From NCBI RefSeq assembly GCF_000373185.1, contig NZ_KB890682.1, positions 62,001 through 126,000 on the forward strand: 64,000 bases of DNA. The letters run 5' to 3'. This DNA comes from Segatella paludivivens DSM 17968 = JCM 13650 (GTDB lineage Bacteria; Bacteroidota; Bacteroidia; Bacteroidales; Bacteroidaceae). Under the pieces are notes generated by a model. That model was not told where the DNA came from and did not search any database. It saw only the letters and a list, made by a program, of their open reading frames with translations. Shown here in pieces: positions 1 to 9,152 of the stretch. The position numbers and the translations under genes were made by a program. How positions within the stretch are numbered: the stretch's first letter is position 1; every line of letters starts with the position of its first letter.

Positions 1-761
1 TGAAACATATTGCTGTTAAGAGAACTCTCATTGTCAGTAAGTGTACTTTGCGCATTTATGGCCGATAATTTCAATCTAAGTAAATCGCTTTCACTTACTT
101 GTCCCATCTTTTTCCTTTCATCAGCAATGTCATATAGACGCTTAGCATTCTGCAAGTTTTGCTTTGCTATGTTCACATTTTCACGCGCCAGCAGCAGATT
201 GAAAAAATATTGTATCGTCTTCATCGTAACCGTTTCAGTAGCAGTGACAAAAGCTGCTTTAGCCTCTCGATATTTGATAGGTTCTATACGACGTTTCCAT
301 TTCGTGTTGTTTACACCAAATATTGGTTGATTAAGAGTAAGGCTGATGGGGACGGACATGAAATTTTTCATGCCGTCCGCCTTTATATAGTCTAAAGAGG
401 TGGAGAGAGAGAGTTGACCACCTGTCAGCCATATATTTTGATTAACATTAAGAGCACCATTCATGCCAAACCAGTTATTACGTATGAATTTATACGATCC
501 ATCGTCTTGTTGATACGAGCTATAACTTTTGTTGAATTGTGGCGCTGTTCCGTCGAAGGAAAGTTCGGGGAGCAAGTTGGCCTGATATGTGCGGAAAGCC
601 CAATAAGCCGATTTCAATTCTCCTCGTGCTACCACAGCATCAACACTCTTCGTGCGAGCCAAATCTATCGCCTCAGGAAGAGTTAACTTTTTGCTGTTGT
701 CTGCAGCCTTTGCACATGCATGCATTAGAAAAAATGAAATTAGAAATATAATTTTTTTCAT
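1..761 (-). CDS. TolC-family outer-membrane efflux protein (partial, C-terminus beyond left edge)
   Basis: The frame is open from an ATG at 761 to the left edge, giving about 253 residues. It starts with a signal peptide (MKKIIFLISFFLMHACA) and continues with the amphipathic helices and strand segments typical of the outer-membrane efflux protein (OEP) family, e.g. LTLPEAIDLARTKSVDAVVA, NQPIFGVN and a helix rich in A, N, L and R near residues 190-240. TolC proteins are trimeric outer-membrane/periplasmic ducts that complete tripartite exporters. The gene starts 16 nt after the last permease stop and is on the same strand, so it is probably the distal gene of the exporter operon. The family call is confident; the substrate is unknown. 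Confidence 0.85.
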   Translation of the reverse strand, partial: MKKIIFLISFFLMHACAKAADNSKKLTLPEAIDLARTKSVDAVVARGELKSAYWAFRTYQANLLPELSFDGTAPQFNKSYSSYQQDDGSYKFIRNNWFGMNGALNVNQNIWLTGGQLSLSTSLDYIKADGMKNFMSVPISLTLNQPIFGVNNTKWKRRIEPIKYREAKAAFVTATETVTMKTIQYFFNLLLARENVNIAKQNLQNAKRLYDIADERKKMGQVSESDLLRLKLSAINAQSTLTDNESSLNSNMF

Positions 762-777
762 ATCATAAATACTTATT

Positions 778-2025
778 CTATTCTTCGTGTAAAGCTTCTG
801 CTGGCTGAATTGACATGGCCTTGCGTGCAGGGAACCATGTGCCTATGATGATCATTATTGCTGTTAGCAAATAGGAAATCAACACCGTAGCAATGAAACG
901 AATTGGCTCAAAGTATATACCATCATGAACTGCATTAAGATTTGCGAAAGCAAGATTCAGATCTATTATTGTCGCAAAGATAGTTGCGATGGATAGTAGA
1001 ATAATTCCCTCGGAAATCTGGCGTATAAAAACATCATGGTTAGTGCTTCCAATAGCCTTAAATAGAGCAATTTCTCCTCTACGCTGCTGGGTGCGGAACC
1101 AAAATGTACCAAGTATACCTAGAAATATGTTTAACATAAGGAATAATCCTCCGGCGGTATAATTACGTACGGTGTTCATCTTTAATCTTTGATAAGAGAT
1201 ACGAAGATCATAGAATGATTGTATATCACTGATATACAGATTGCCAACTCGGAGTCGTTTGTCTGCATCGCGCCATAAATTTTCAATGAAGTCGTGATCC
1301 ATATTATCTCTTACTCTCACACATAGTTCATTCATATCTTTGTAGTTTTCCTTACCTAGTTTGACAACGCCTGAATATGAATGCGTTGCACTCTCAAAAT
1401 CATTATATTTTACAGGTTTGAGTGAAGCACCAAGTATGTAGTTTCTTGTTGTGTCAGTATCAAGATGGAAAGTTTTGCCTATTAGTGCTGTAAGTGAAGG
1501 CATTCTGTGCTTATTAAATAAGTTGTCTGATATAAGAATATTGCCTTTACTAAGAATATTAGCCAGTTGCTCTGGTGTTTCGCCGTTTGCGCCTTGATAA
1601 CGGAAAACGCGTACGAAGTCTGGAGTAACAAGGCGGCGTAATATCCAATCGTCGTTGCCAACTTGTATGGTGTCATGACTAATTATCATTGAACTATTGC
1701 TCCCATCGTAAGGATAAGAATTTTGCGAAAGACTGGCAGCCTCTATCTCCGGTCGATGTTGAATGCGGTTTAGAAGTTCGGCACGATCATCATTGTCTGT
1801 TGTGTCAGCAGGATTGTATTCGTGACTGTTTGGCGTCAGCTTACCCATACTTATTAGGTAGCAATGTGATATGTCGAAACCACGTGGTTCAATATAATTT
1901 CTTGCTATTACATACATATAGTCAGTTATAAACCACATAACAACACTCACAATTAATAATTCAACGAATATCCATATATTGAAACGCCATTCGTTGCGTA
2001 TCTGTTTGAAAAGTTTCTTGCTCAT
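778..2025 (-). CDS. FtsX/MacB-like ABC permease, B-type (B3)
   Basis: 415 residues with the MacB/FtsX layout: one N-terminal membrane segment (about residues 15-40), a periplasmic MacB_PCD-like domain (about 45-275), then three C-terminal membrane segments (about 285-405). It belongs to the B subgroup of this operon, recognisable by a W..E/VEL start (NIWIFVELLI), the FWFRTQQRRGEIALFKAIGS cytoplasmic-loop motif and the terminal PAEALHEE. It lies 4 nt after the neighbouring A-type permease, which suggests translational coupling and an A/B heterodimer. It has no ATPase domain of its own and must share the single ATPase at 5868-6533. Substrate unknown. Confidence 0.85.
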   Translation of the reverse strand: MSKKLFKQIRNEWRFNIWIFVELLIVSVVMWFITDYMYVIARNYIEPRGFDISHCYLISMGKLTPNSHEYNPADTTDNDDRAELLNRIQHRPEIEAASLSQNSYPYDGSNSSMIISHDTIQVGNDDWILRRLVTPDFVRVFRYQGANGETPEQLANILSKGNILISDNLFNKHRMPSLTALIGKTFHLDTDTTRNYILGASLKPVKYNDFESATHSYSGVVKLGKENYKDMNELCVRVRDNMDHDFIENLWRDADKRLRVGNLYISDIQSFYDLRISYQRLKMNTVRNYTAGGLFLMLNIFLGILGTFWFRTQQRRGEIALFKAIGSTNHDVFIRQISEGIILLSIATIFATIIDLNLAFANLNAVHDGIYFEPIRFIATVLISYLLTAIMIIIGTWFPARKAMSIQPAEALHEE

Positions 2026-2029
2026 AGTC

Positions 2030-3313
2030 TTATCTCTTTCCGTTTAAGTCATTAATAATTGAATTTTTGCATGCTTGCCATGCTGGTATGCTTGTACTGA
2101 GAAGATTCAGCACAAAACAGAAAGCAAGGGCATAAAAGAACGTGGAAATGTGGATAAGTATACTTATGTTCACCATCGGTCCATTATCATATGAGAATGA
2201 ATATGCTGGCGTTAACAGCGAGTCTGTAAAAATGAATCCGCACGCTATACTCATTATAAATCCCAATGCTCCAGCACATAGTGTTACAATCATATTCTCA
2301 GTGATGATTTGACTTAATATGCTCCATCGTGTGCAACCGAAAGCTCTACGTATGCCAATCTCTGATATGCGTTGGCGTAGCCGACTATGTGTCATACTAC
2401 TCAAGTTAACAGCTGGAACAATTAGCAGAATAACGAATACGATTAATTCTGTACGATGTTCTGCAGATAAATCAGGTTCTAGGTTTGCGGCAAAATTAAT
2501 GGATTCTTTCTCCGTATTGTAAGGACGGTTCCTATTTACGAGTTTATTACCACTGTCTTTTATCGTTAAATTATATTTGTTCAGATTAGCTAAAGCCTCG
2601 GCGTGAACTTTTGCTTCATCTTTGGGAGAATGCATTAATATTGTTGTACTGAACATTCCCATAGCATTATACCATACCATATTGCATGTCTCTTGATCCG
2701 TAGTGTATGGTATCCATATCTGTGAGTAAGACATGGTGGCAAGAGAAGATACATCGCTTACAACTGCAGCAACTTTATACGTTATATACTTTAATCGAAA
2801 TGTACGTCCTGTAACATCTCCTGTCGTATTGAAAAGTTTTATGGCAGTAGAACGACTTATTACCGCTAAAGGTATACCTGCCTTGAAATTAGCTTCGTTA
2901 TATGGTTTGCCATATATGTATTTGAAATCGAATACGTGCCAAAAAGCTGCATCGGTAAGTTTTACGTTTGCTGTGAATGATTTTGATCCATTTGCAGATA
3001 GAGGCTCACGTGTGGGAAAATATGTGTAGGCTGTAACAGCCTCAGGAGTCTTCATATTTTTATATATAGCATCTATTGCATGTAAAGACAAAGGCGAATT
3101 TGTTTCTCCGTCTTTTGTGGATAATGATCCAAATTTAACGTGTAGCATTCTATCACGATTACTCTCTGGTGAAAAAGGTGCTACCTTAACTTGTTGTATC
3201 ATCACAACAAGCATAATAAGAAAAAGCGAAAGGGCTGTTCCTGCTATACTCACAATACTTATGATTGGCTGCTCTTTTAATTGCTTATATGTTTGTTTAA
3301 ATATAGTCTTCAT
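2030..3313 (-). CDS. FtsX/MacB-like ABC permease, A-type (A3)
   Basis: 427 residues: N-terminal membrane segment (ISIVSIAGTALSLFLIMLVV), large extracytoplasmic domain, and three C-terminal membrane segments. The A-subgroup marks are the PESNR motif near residue 50 and the loop RQRISEIGIRRAFGCTR before the second membrane block. The protein ends in IINDLNGKR, like the other two A-type copies (IISTLKGE, IIYSLNTKR). It is followed 4 nt downstream by B3 and is 21 nt from B2. It is probably half of a heterodimeric mechanotransmission-type exporter. Paralogous to the proteins at 4603-5847 and 7854-9140. Confidence 0.85.
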   Translation of the reverse strand: MKTIFKQTYKQLKEQPIISIVSIAGTALSLFLIMLVVMIQQVKVAPFSPESNRDRMLHVKFGSLSTKDGETNSPLSLHAIDAIYKNMKTPEAVTAYTYFPTREPLSANGSKSFTANVKLTDAAFWHVFDFKYIYGKPYNEANFKAGIPLAVISRSTAIKLFNTTGDVTGRTFRLKYITYKVAAVVSDVSSLATMSYSQIWIPYTTDQETCNMVWYNAMGMFSTTILMHSPKDEAKVHAEALANLNKYNLTIKDSGNKLVNRNRPYNTEKESINFAANLEPDLSAEHRTELIVFVILLIVPAVNLSSMTHSRLRQRISEIGIRRAFGCTRWSILSQIITENMIVTLCAGALGFIMSIACGFIFTDSLLTPAYSFSYDNGPMVNISILIHISTFFYALAFCFVLNLLSTSIPAWQACKNSIINDLNGKR

Positions 3314-3334
3314 TATGAATGAATTTATAATTGT

Positions 3335-4600
3335 TTATTCTTCGTGTAAAGCTTCAGCCGGTAGTATATGCATAGCTTTGTTTGAAGGAATCCATATGCC
3401 TATCAGTGTGATAAATGCCATGAGTATGAATGTTATGATTAATGTCATGATAAGTCTTAAAACAGTGGCGTCAGCATGCATTGTAACCGTCAAATCAGCA
3501 TTCCATATATTAAAAGCTATAATCGCTGCTGGCAGAAATGCAATAGCCAATAATAATACCCCCTCGGTTAAAAAATGAACAGCTATTTGCTTTCGGCTAC
3601 TGCCCATGGCCATTCTTATGGCTATTTCTCCACGTCGACTATTGGTACGGAACCAGAATGTTCCTAGCAATCCTAAAAATACGTTGAATGCAAAAAATGA
3701 CATCATCAATATTGTATTGTTTACCTCTTGGGTTACTCCCTGACGTGCATCGTCTAATTGCTTGTAGTATTTCATGCTTTCTATATCAAAAATATAGAAT
3801 GGGGCAATATGTATTCTAGCAGACATTGTTTTAATGAAACTATTAGCGAAATCATTATTGTCTGCATCTGCTTTAACACGTATATAAATTGATGGTATAG
3901 CCTGTGATTTGTTAGCTATTTCTGGATATGGTGTCATTATATATGGTTCATATCTGTTATAATCAGAATTCTTTTGTGGAGCACTGACAGCAATAACCTT
4001 ATAGTGTAAGTTTGGCGAATAATAATCAGAGAATTTCTTTCCTAAAACATTTGTAGTTCCCCATAAACTGTCTGCTAATTCTGCACTAACAATAGCTGGG
4101 TTTACATTGTTTATAGCATTCCAGTCCCCATCTTTCAGATTTTTATGTATGCTGTGTAGCATTGGAATGCGGAAAGTATTTATGTACTCTGCATCAATGT
4201 AGCGTATATTTGATACAAACACATTCGAGGTGTCACCATCTATATGATAACCTTGGAACGTTGTGCTGTTAGAATAGGCATCAGTACCAAAAGATGTACA
4301 TACAGATTCAATACCGGGATATTGCTTGAAGTTTTTTATTACTTCAAACAAAGGCTTCCACCAATAGAGTGATATGCTATCGGCATTCTGCATCTTTACA
4401 AATTGATCTTCTCTACTATTGACAGTAATCTTATATACATGTTCTTGATCATAACCTTTGGGTTGAATTCGAGCAAATACAAGGCCATATAGTACATCTA
4501 CGCAAAACCATAATAGGACAAATACAATGACAAGTTCGGCAAACAACCAACTGTTGGTGCGACGTTGATTCCATATTTGTGTTAATATATTTTTTATCAT
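3335..4600 (-). CDS. FtsX/MacB-like ABC permease, B-type (B2)
   Basis: 421 residues from the ATG at 4600 (MIKNILTQIWNQRRTNSW). The frame is open further upstream, but that would run deep into the preceding permease gene, and the start at 4600 matches the paralogues and sits 2 nt after the upstream stop. Layout: one N-terminal membrane segment, a periplasmic MacB-PCD-like domain, three C-terminal membrane segments. B-subgroup signatures are WLFAELVIV, FWFRTNSRRGEIAIRMAMGS and terminal LPAEALHEE. It pairs with A2 just upstream. Role inferred as permease half of an efflux or lipoprotein-extraction-type ABC exporter. Confidence 0.85.
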   Translation of the reverse strand: MIKNILTQIWNQRRTNSWLFAELVIVFVLLWFCVDVLYGLVFARIQPKGYDQEHVYKITVNSREDQFVKMQNADSISLYWWKPLFEVIKNFKQYPGIESVCTSFGTDAYSNSTTFQGYHIDGDTSNVFVSNIRYIDAEYINTFRIPMLHSIHKNLKDGDWNAINNVNPAIVSAELADSLWGTTNVLGKKFSDYYSPNLHYKVIAVSAPQKNSDYNRYEPYIMTPYPEIANKSQAIPSIYIRVKADADNNDFANSFIKTMSARIHIAPFYIFDIESMKYYKQLDDARQGVTQEVNNTILMMSFFAFNVFLGLLGTFWFRTNSRRGEIAIRMAMGSSRKQIAVHFLTEGVLLLAIAFLPAAIIAFNIWNADLTVTMHADATVLRLIMTLIITFILMAFITLIGIWIPSNKAMHILPAEALHEE

Positions 4601-4602
4601 AC

Positions 4603-5847
4603 TTATTCTCCTTTTAGGGTTGAAATTATATTGCGGCGCGTTGCCATCCATACAGGAATAAAAACACTTATAAAGTTGAATAGAATAGCAACACCTACGA
4701 CCCAAAGTAGTATTGCAGGCCGTAATATCATAGATGTAGATATATTACAATCTGCATAATTTAGCAGAGAAGTATCCGAGAACAGTAACCAACCTTTTAT
4801 GACGAATAACATTGCATAGGACATAATTACACCTAATATTGCCCCAATAAATGTCAATATAAAATTTTCATTGATAAATCTCATAATAAGTTCCCAACGT
4901 CTCGCACCATAACAGCGACGAATCGCTAGTTCACTCATCTGATGATGCATCTGACTTGATACAAGACCGCTAATATTTATGGCTGGAACTACTAACAACA
5001 TAATTCCTATAAGGAATAATACTGCCGTGGTATTAACATGTCCTTTGAAGAATTGGTATTTTGTAATTGGACACATATCCTTTAACTCGAAAGTGTAACC
5101 ATTAAGCGTCCTGTTATAATTTTTGAGCGAAACATGTAACTGATCATTCAATTCAGAAGGACTTACACCTGGAGCACAAAGAGCCATTGCTGTTACATTG
5201 CCATATAATGGGTCAGATGTTTTTATAGTAGGGTTGAATGGCATCCATAATTCTGAATATGCAAAATTGAAGAAAGAACTTACGTTATCAACAACTCCGA
5301 TAATTTTCATCGGTGAGAAATCACAGAAAAAAGTCTTTCCGATTGATTTTTCTGCGCTACCATAATATTCTCTTGCTATATGTTCATTTATTACGACCAC
5401 GTTGGCTCTTGCTTGGAAATCTGCTTTATTAAAAGGTTTGCCTGCTAAGAATTTGAAGTCATACATTTGCCAAAATTCAGGATCAACGAATTTGCAGAAA
5501 TAACTATAACCTTTACTTTTGTTCGTTCCGCAATATAACTTAGTCCCGTGATGTTGGTAACTGATTACAGAAGCCCCTTTCACATTACTAAATATCATTT
5601 TAGCAGTGCGATAACTCATGCCAGAATTAGCGTTACTGTGATCTTTTGTCATATATGAATAACCCTCACCCGAAAAGACCATCTTGCTTCTGTTACTTTC
5701 AGGGGTAATGTCGCCAATGTGTATGTCGTAATTTATTACAACAAGCATTGCAAAAGCTATACTCACAGCTGTACCTAAAATAGACAATACAGTGAAAAAT
5801 GGTTGTTGTCTAATTTGGGCCTTTGCTTGTTTAATAATCGTGTTCAT
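4603..5847 (-). CDS. FtsX/MacB-like ABC permease, A-type (A2)
   Basis: 414 residues, same four-membrane-segment FtsX layout. A-subgroup marks: TVLSILGTAVSIAFAMLVV, PESNR, and MHHQMSELAIRRCYGARRWE in the cytoplasmic loop. It lies 20 nt downstream of the ATPase gene and immediately before B2. The extracytoplasmic domain is divergent from A1 and A3 while the membrane parts are similar, as expected if pairs have diversified for substrate or partner recognition. Confidence 0.85.
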   Translation of the reverse strand: MNTIIKQAKAQIRQQPFFTVLSILGTAVSIAFAMLVVINYDIHIGDITPESNRSKMVFSGEGYSYMTKDHSNANSGMSYRTAKMIFSNVKGASVISYQHHGTKLYCGTNKSKGYSYFCKFVDPEFWQMYDFKFLAGKPFNKADFQARANVVVINEHIAREYYGSAEKSIGKTFFCDFSPMKIIGVVDNVSSFFNFAYSELWMPFNPTIKTSDPLYGNVTAMALCAPGVSPSELNDQLHVSLKNYNRTLNGYTFELKDMCPITKYQFFKGHVNTTAVLFLIGIMLLVVPAINISGLVSSQMHHQMSELAIRRCYGARRWELIMRFINENFILTFIGAILGVIMSYAMLFVIKGWLLFSDTSLLNYADCNISTSMILRPAILLWVVGVAILFNFISVFIPVWMATRRNIISTLKGE

Positions 5848-5867
5848 AAATTATGCTTTATTTTATT

Positions 5868-6533
5868 CTATTGTATTTGGCGTCCATCAAAGAATCTTAT
5901 CGTCCTGCTTGTAAGCTTTGCCTGATCTTCATTGTGGGTTACCATAACAATAGTTCTGCCGTCTTCTTTATTCAATTTATGGAGCAGTTCCATAACTTCT
6001 GCACCCATCTTTGAATCCAAATTACCTGTGGGCTCATCGGCTAGTATGATATCAGGATTACCGATGATAGCACGAGCTATAGCAACACGCTGACATTGAC
6101 CACCACTGAGTTGGGTAGGGAAGTGACGCATGCGGTGAGTCAGTCCAACTTTTTCCAATACCTCTTCTGCTTTTTGTCTGCGCTCTTTAGCACTAATATT
6201 ACGGTATAATAGGGGCATTTCAACATTATCAAGTACATTGAGCGAGTTGATAAGGTGGAATGATTGAAATACAAAACCGAGTTTTTGATTGCGGAAGGCA
6301 GCAAGAGCTTTATCCTTCATGCCGTCTGTCTGTATACCTTCGATCTCAATAGTTCCGCTTGAAGGCAAATCGAGCAATCCCATAATGTTTAGTAGGGTAG
6401 ACTTTCCACAACCAGATGGTCCCATTATAGATAGGAACTCACCTTTTTCAACTTCGAGATTTACGTTCTCAAGAGCTACCGTCTCAATCTCGTCAGTACG
6501 GTAGATTTTGTTAATACCTTTTAATGTAATCAT
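5868..6533 (-). CDS. ABC transporter ATP-binding protein, MacB/LolD type
   Basis: 221 residues, complete ABC ATPase: Walker A GPSGCGKST (about 39-47), Q-loop FVFQSFHL, signature LSGGQCQRVAIARA, Walker B IILADEPTGNLDS and H-loop MVTHN. This is the LolD/MacB/FtsE subfamily that powers FtsX-type permeases. It is the only ATPase among six permeases, so it either serves all three A/B pairs or some pairs borrow an ATPase from elsewhere. It sits between permease pair 1 and pair 2, with 21 nt and 20 nt spacing. Confidence 0.95.
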   Translation of the reverse strand: MITLKGINKIYRTDEIETVALENVNLEVEKGEFLSIMGPSGCGKSTLLNIMGLLDLPSSGTIEIEGIQTDGMKDKALAAFRNQKLGFVFQSFHLINSLNVLDNVEMPLLYRNISAKERRQKAEEVLEKVGLTHRMRHFPTQLSGGQCQRVAIARAIIGNPDIILADEPTGNLDSKMGAEVMELLHKLNKEDGRTIVMVTHNEDQAKLTSRTIRFFDGRQIQ

Positions 6534-6554
6534 AATTATTATTTTTATTTATAT

Positions 6555-7847
6555 TTATTCGTCTTTTAGTGCATCTGCTGGTAAAGTCTTGGCAGCCCTT
6601 CTTACTGGTATATATGTTCCTAGTAATGATATGAATATCATAATTATATATGTTATAGCAGATACAACTGCAAACATCTTTACAGGATGGAAACTCAGGT
6701 ATGGATAATTAATATGCACAGGATCTATCTTAAAGAAATCTTGCATATAAGCTACATTCAGCATAAAGATGATTGAAACTATAAATGCTATTGTAACAAT
6801 GAAAAATGCTTCTGTAACAAACTGGGTTATTATCCTGTTCATGCTATATCCTATAGCTTTCATCACCCCAATCTCTCCACGTCGGTTATTACAACGAATC
6901 CAGAATGTACCAACCATTCCAAGGAATACACAAATAAGAAAGAATCCTGACATCATTATTTGCAGTCTACACTGATTGTTGATACCGTCATTCTCCATAA
7001 AATCTTTTTTAATGTCTTTCATACTGATTAACGACAGATTAATGAAATTTCCTACTTCAAACCTTGGAGCAATTTGATGTTTGAATTTTTCTTCAAATTT
7101 AATAGCATCTGTCCCTTCTTTTAGTCTAAAACAAATTATTGCATTTGTATATCCACAGTCTTTTAATGTTCGATCACCTACAGTTAAACCTGCAAATGGA
7201 GTAGTATGAGTCCTTGTGTTTACATCCTTGAAAACACCAGCTACTTTGAATGTTTCTGATTTATCATCATTAAAATACAGTCTTTTGCCAATAACATTTG
7301 TTGTGCTAAAAATATCTTTAGCTAATTGTTCTGATATATATATAGCTTGCTTGGGTGATATTCTGTTATTGCATTGCATTGTCTTGCCGGTCATTGCATC
7401 TTTGAATTTGTATGTCTTCATTAGATCGCCTCCTGCTTCACAACACATTCCGTATACTTGTGTAGAGTGGTGTGCTGTATCACAAGATACACTGTTGCCA
7501 CTGTAATTAGTACTGTTTGGTACAGAAAACCAATCATTTGCAACTCCGTATGATTCTACTTCAGGGCATTGCTTGATAGCATTGACTGCACGCATAAAGA
7601 TATCATGATTTATGGTGTCATTATCAGTCTTAGCATCGTAGTGTTCACTGCTCTTGTCGTACATGCTAAACTGTGAACAATATAATCTGGAATCCTCATA
7701 TCCCTCATTTACCATACCCGTACTTACAATATCGACTAGAGGATTGATAGATTTCCATAGGAAAAATCCTACTAGTATAAGCTCTATCATTATCCAAGCA
7801 TTCTGTTTACGCTGATTCCAAATTGTTTTGAATATTATTTTTATCAT
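6555..7847 (-). CDS. FtsX/MacB-like ABC permease, B-type (B1)
   Basis: 430 residues. N-terminal membrane segment (AWIMIELILVGFFLW), a large periplasmic domain with several cysteines (e.g. YCSQ, MQCNNR, CGYTNAIICF), and three C-terminal membrane segments. B-type signatures are FWIRCNNRRGEIGVMKAIGYS and terminal LPADALKDE. Its gene lies 6 nt after A1 and 21 nt before the ATPase. The periplasmic domain differs most from its paralogues. Confidence 0.85.
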   Translation of the reverse strand: MIKIIFKTIWNQRKQNAWIMIELILVGFFLWKSINPLVDIVSTGMVNEGYEDSRLYCSQFSMYDKSSEHYDAKTDNDTINHDIFMRAVNAIKQCPEVESYGVANDWFSVPNSTNYSGNSVSCDTAHHSTQVYGMCCEAGGDLMKTYKFKDAMTGKTMQCNNRISPKQAIYISEQLAKDIFSTTNVIGKRLYFNDDKSETFKVAGVFKDVNTRTHTTPFAGLTVGDRTLKDCGYTNAIICFRLKEGTDAIKFEEKFKHQIAPRFEVGNFINLSLISMKDIKKDFMENDGINNQCRLQIMMSGFFLICVFLGMVGTFWIRCNNRRGEIGVMKAIGYSMNRIITQFVTEAFFIVTIAFIVSIIFMLNVAYMQDFFKIDPVHINYPYLSFHPVKMFAVVSAITYIIMIFISLLGTYIPVRRAAKTLPADALKDE

Positions 7848-7853
7848 GATGAT

Positions 7854-9140
7854 TTATCTTTTTGTGTTAAGAGAATAAATTATATTATGTCTCAACGATA
7901 GAGAGGCTGGTATAACTGCTGATAAAAGATTTAATATCATGCAAATAACTATTGCGATACCAATAATTATTGGATTGAATAGCATGTTGAATGTAATGTG
8001 TGTATTTATCGCCCCTCCATGACTAAAGAGATTTAATATCCAGTCACTGGAAATTAAGACAACTATATATGATAATAGTAACCCTGCGACAGCACCAATT
8101 GCCGTAAGAGCAAGATTTTCACAAACCACCTGTAATATGAGTGAGTTCTTTCTCGCTCCAAATGTCTTTCTAATTCCCATTTCGCATAGTCTATTTTCCA
8201 TGCGGCTTGATATTAGTCCACATAAATTTAAAGCAGGAACAAACAATAAGGCAAACATCATAATAAGAAAGTCGGTAATTATCTCCTTAATATTTGGTCC
8301 CTCGTTAGTCCAGTACCTGAAAGTACTTTGCCAATAGTCATCAGGTTGATTCATGATATTAACCTTGAAGTTTTTGTTTGTGTTGTTTAAACGCTTAAAA
8401 TATGACTGTATTTCACTTCTTACTGCGTCCTTTGTACTATTATCACTTATGGTCATATAACAAGAATAATTTCCTAGCAAGTTATCCTCGTCAGATGACT
8501 TCATCGCCTCCTTTGAAATCGTAGTCCATACTTCTGAATATGTTGCGCTCATTGCTGCAGAAACATCTTTTACAACTCCACTTATTTTATATCTGTCTCC
8601 ATTTATAGTTAGTTCTCTTCCTGCTACATTCGTAGATCCATAAACGGCCTTTGCTGTAGATTCACATATTATAGCACATCTATTATTTGCCTCTATGTCT
8701 GCTTCGGTATATGGTTTACCACTAATGAAGTTGAAAGTAAAGACTTTCCAAAATCCACCATTCGTATGTGTTAGATCTACAGATATATTGTCTTTGCCTT
8801 TTGGCATGTTTATGACATACCCTGAACCAGAATTTGTATATCTTCCTTCAATAGCAATATCTTTTACACCTTTTATATTTCCAAGTACTTTGCTGCATAA
8901 TGAGTAAGATAGATTTCCGCTATTATTAGAATTTTGATTATCTATTTTATCAATGCATTTAAATACCAATGTGTTATTCCTGTTGTTCTCAGGATATATT
9001 GGCGCAAACTTTATATAATATATAATGAATACTATCATGATTAATGCTACAGATAATCCTGTACCCATTATATATATAAAAGAATATAATTTGTTTTGTT
9101 TAATCAGCGTCAGTGCCTGACGAATATATATTTTTATCAT
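7854..9140 (-). CDS. FtsX/MacB-like ABC permease, A-type (A1)
   Basis: 428 residues, first permease of the operon, starting 12 nt after the HlyD-family gene. A-type marks: SFIYIMGTGLSVALIMIVF, PENNR, MENRLCEMGIRKTFGARKN, and terminal IIYSLNTKR. MacB-like periplasmic core between the first and second membrane segments, including AIICESTAKAVYGSTNVAGR as in other MacB_PCD domains. Confidence 0.85.
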   Translation of the reverse strand: MIKIYIRQALTLIKQNKLYSFIYIMGTGLSVALIMIVFIIYYIKFAPIYPENNRNNTLVFKCIDKIDNQNSNNSGNLSYSLCSKVLGNIKGVKDIAIEGRYTNSGSGYVINMPKGKDNISVDLTHTNGGFWKVFTFNFISGKPYTEADIEANNRCAIICESTAKAVYGSTNVAGRELTINGDRYKISGVVKDVSAAMSATYSEVWTTISKEAMKSSDEDNLLGNYSCYMTISDNSTKDAVRSEIQSYFKRLNNTNKNFKVNIMNQPDDYWQSTFRYWTNEGPNIKEIITDFLIMMFALLFVPALNLCGLISSRMENRLCEMGIRKTFGARKNSLILQVVCENLALTAIGAVAGLLLSYIVVLISSDWILNLFSHGGAINTHITFNMLFNPIIIGIAIVICMILNLLSAVIPASLSLRHNIIYSLNTKR

Positions 9141-9152
9141 ATTATATGAATG

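Noticed and set aside
3335..4705. Start of permease B2 at 4705
   Set aside because: It would overlap the preceding permease by about 100 bp and add a Cys-rich extension absent from paralogues; the ATG at 4600 fits the family.
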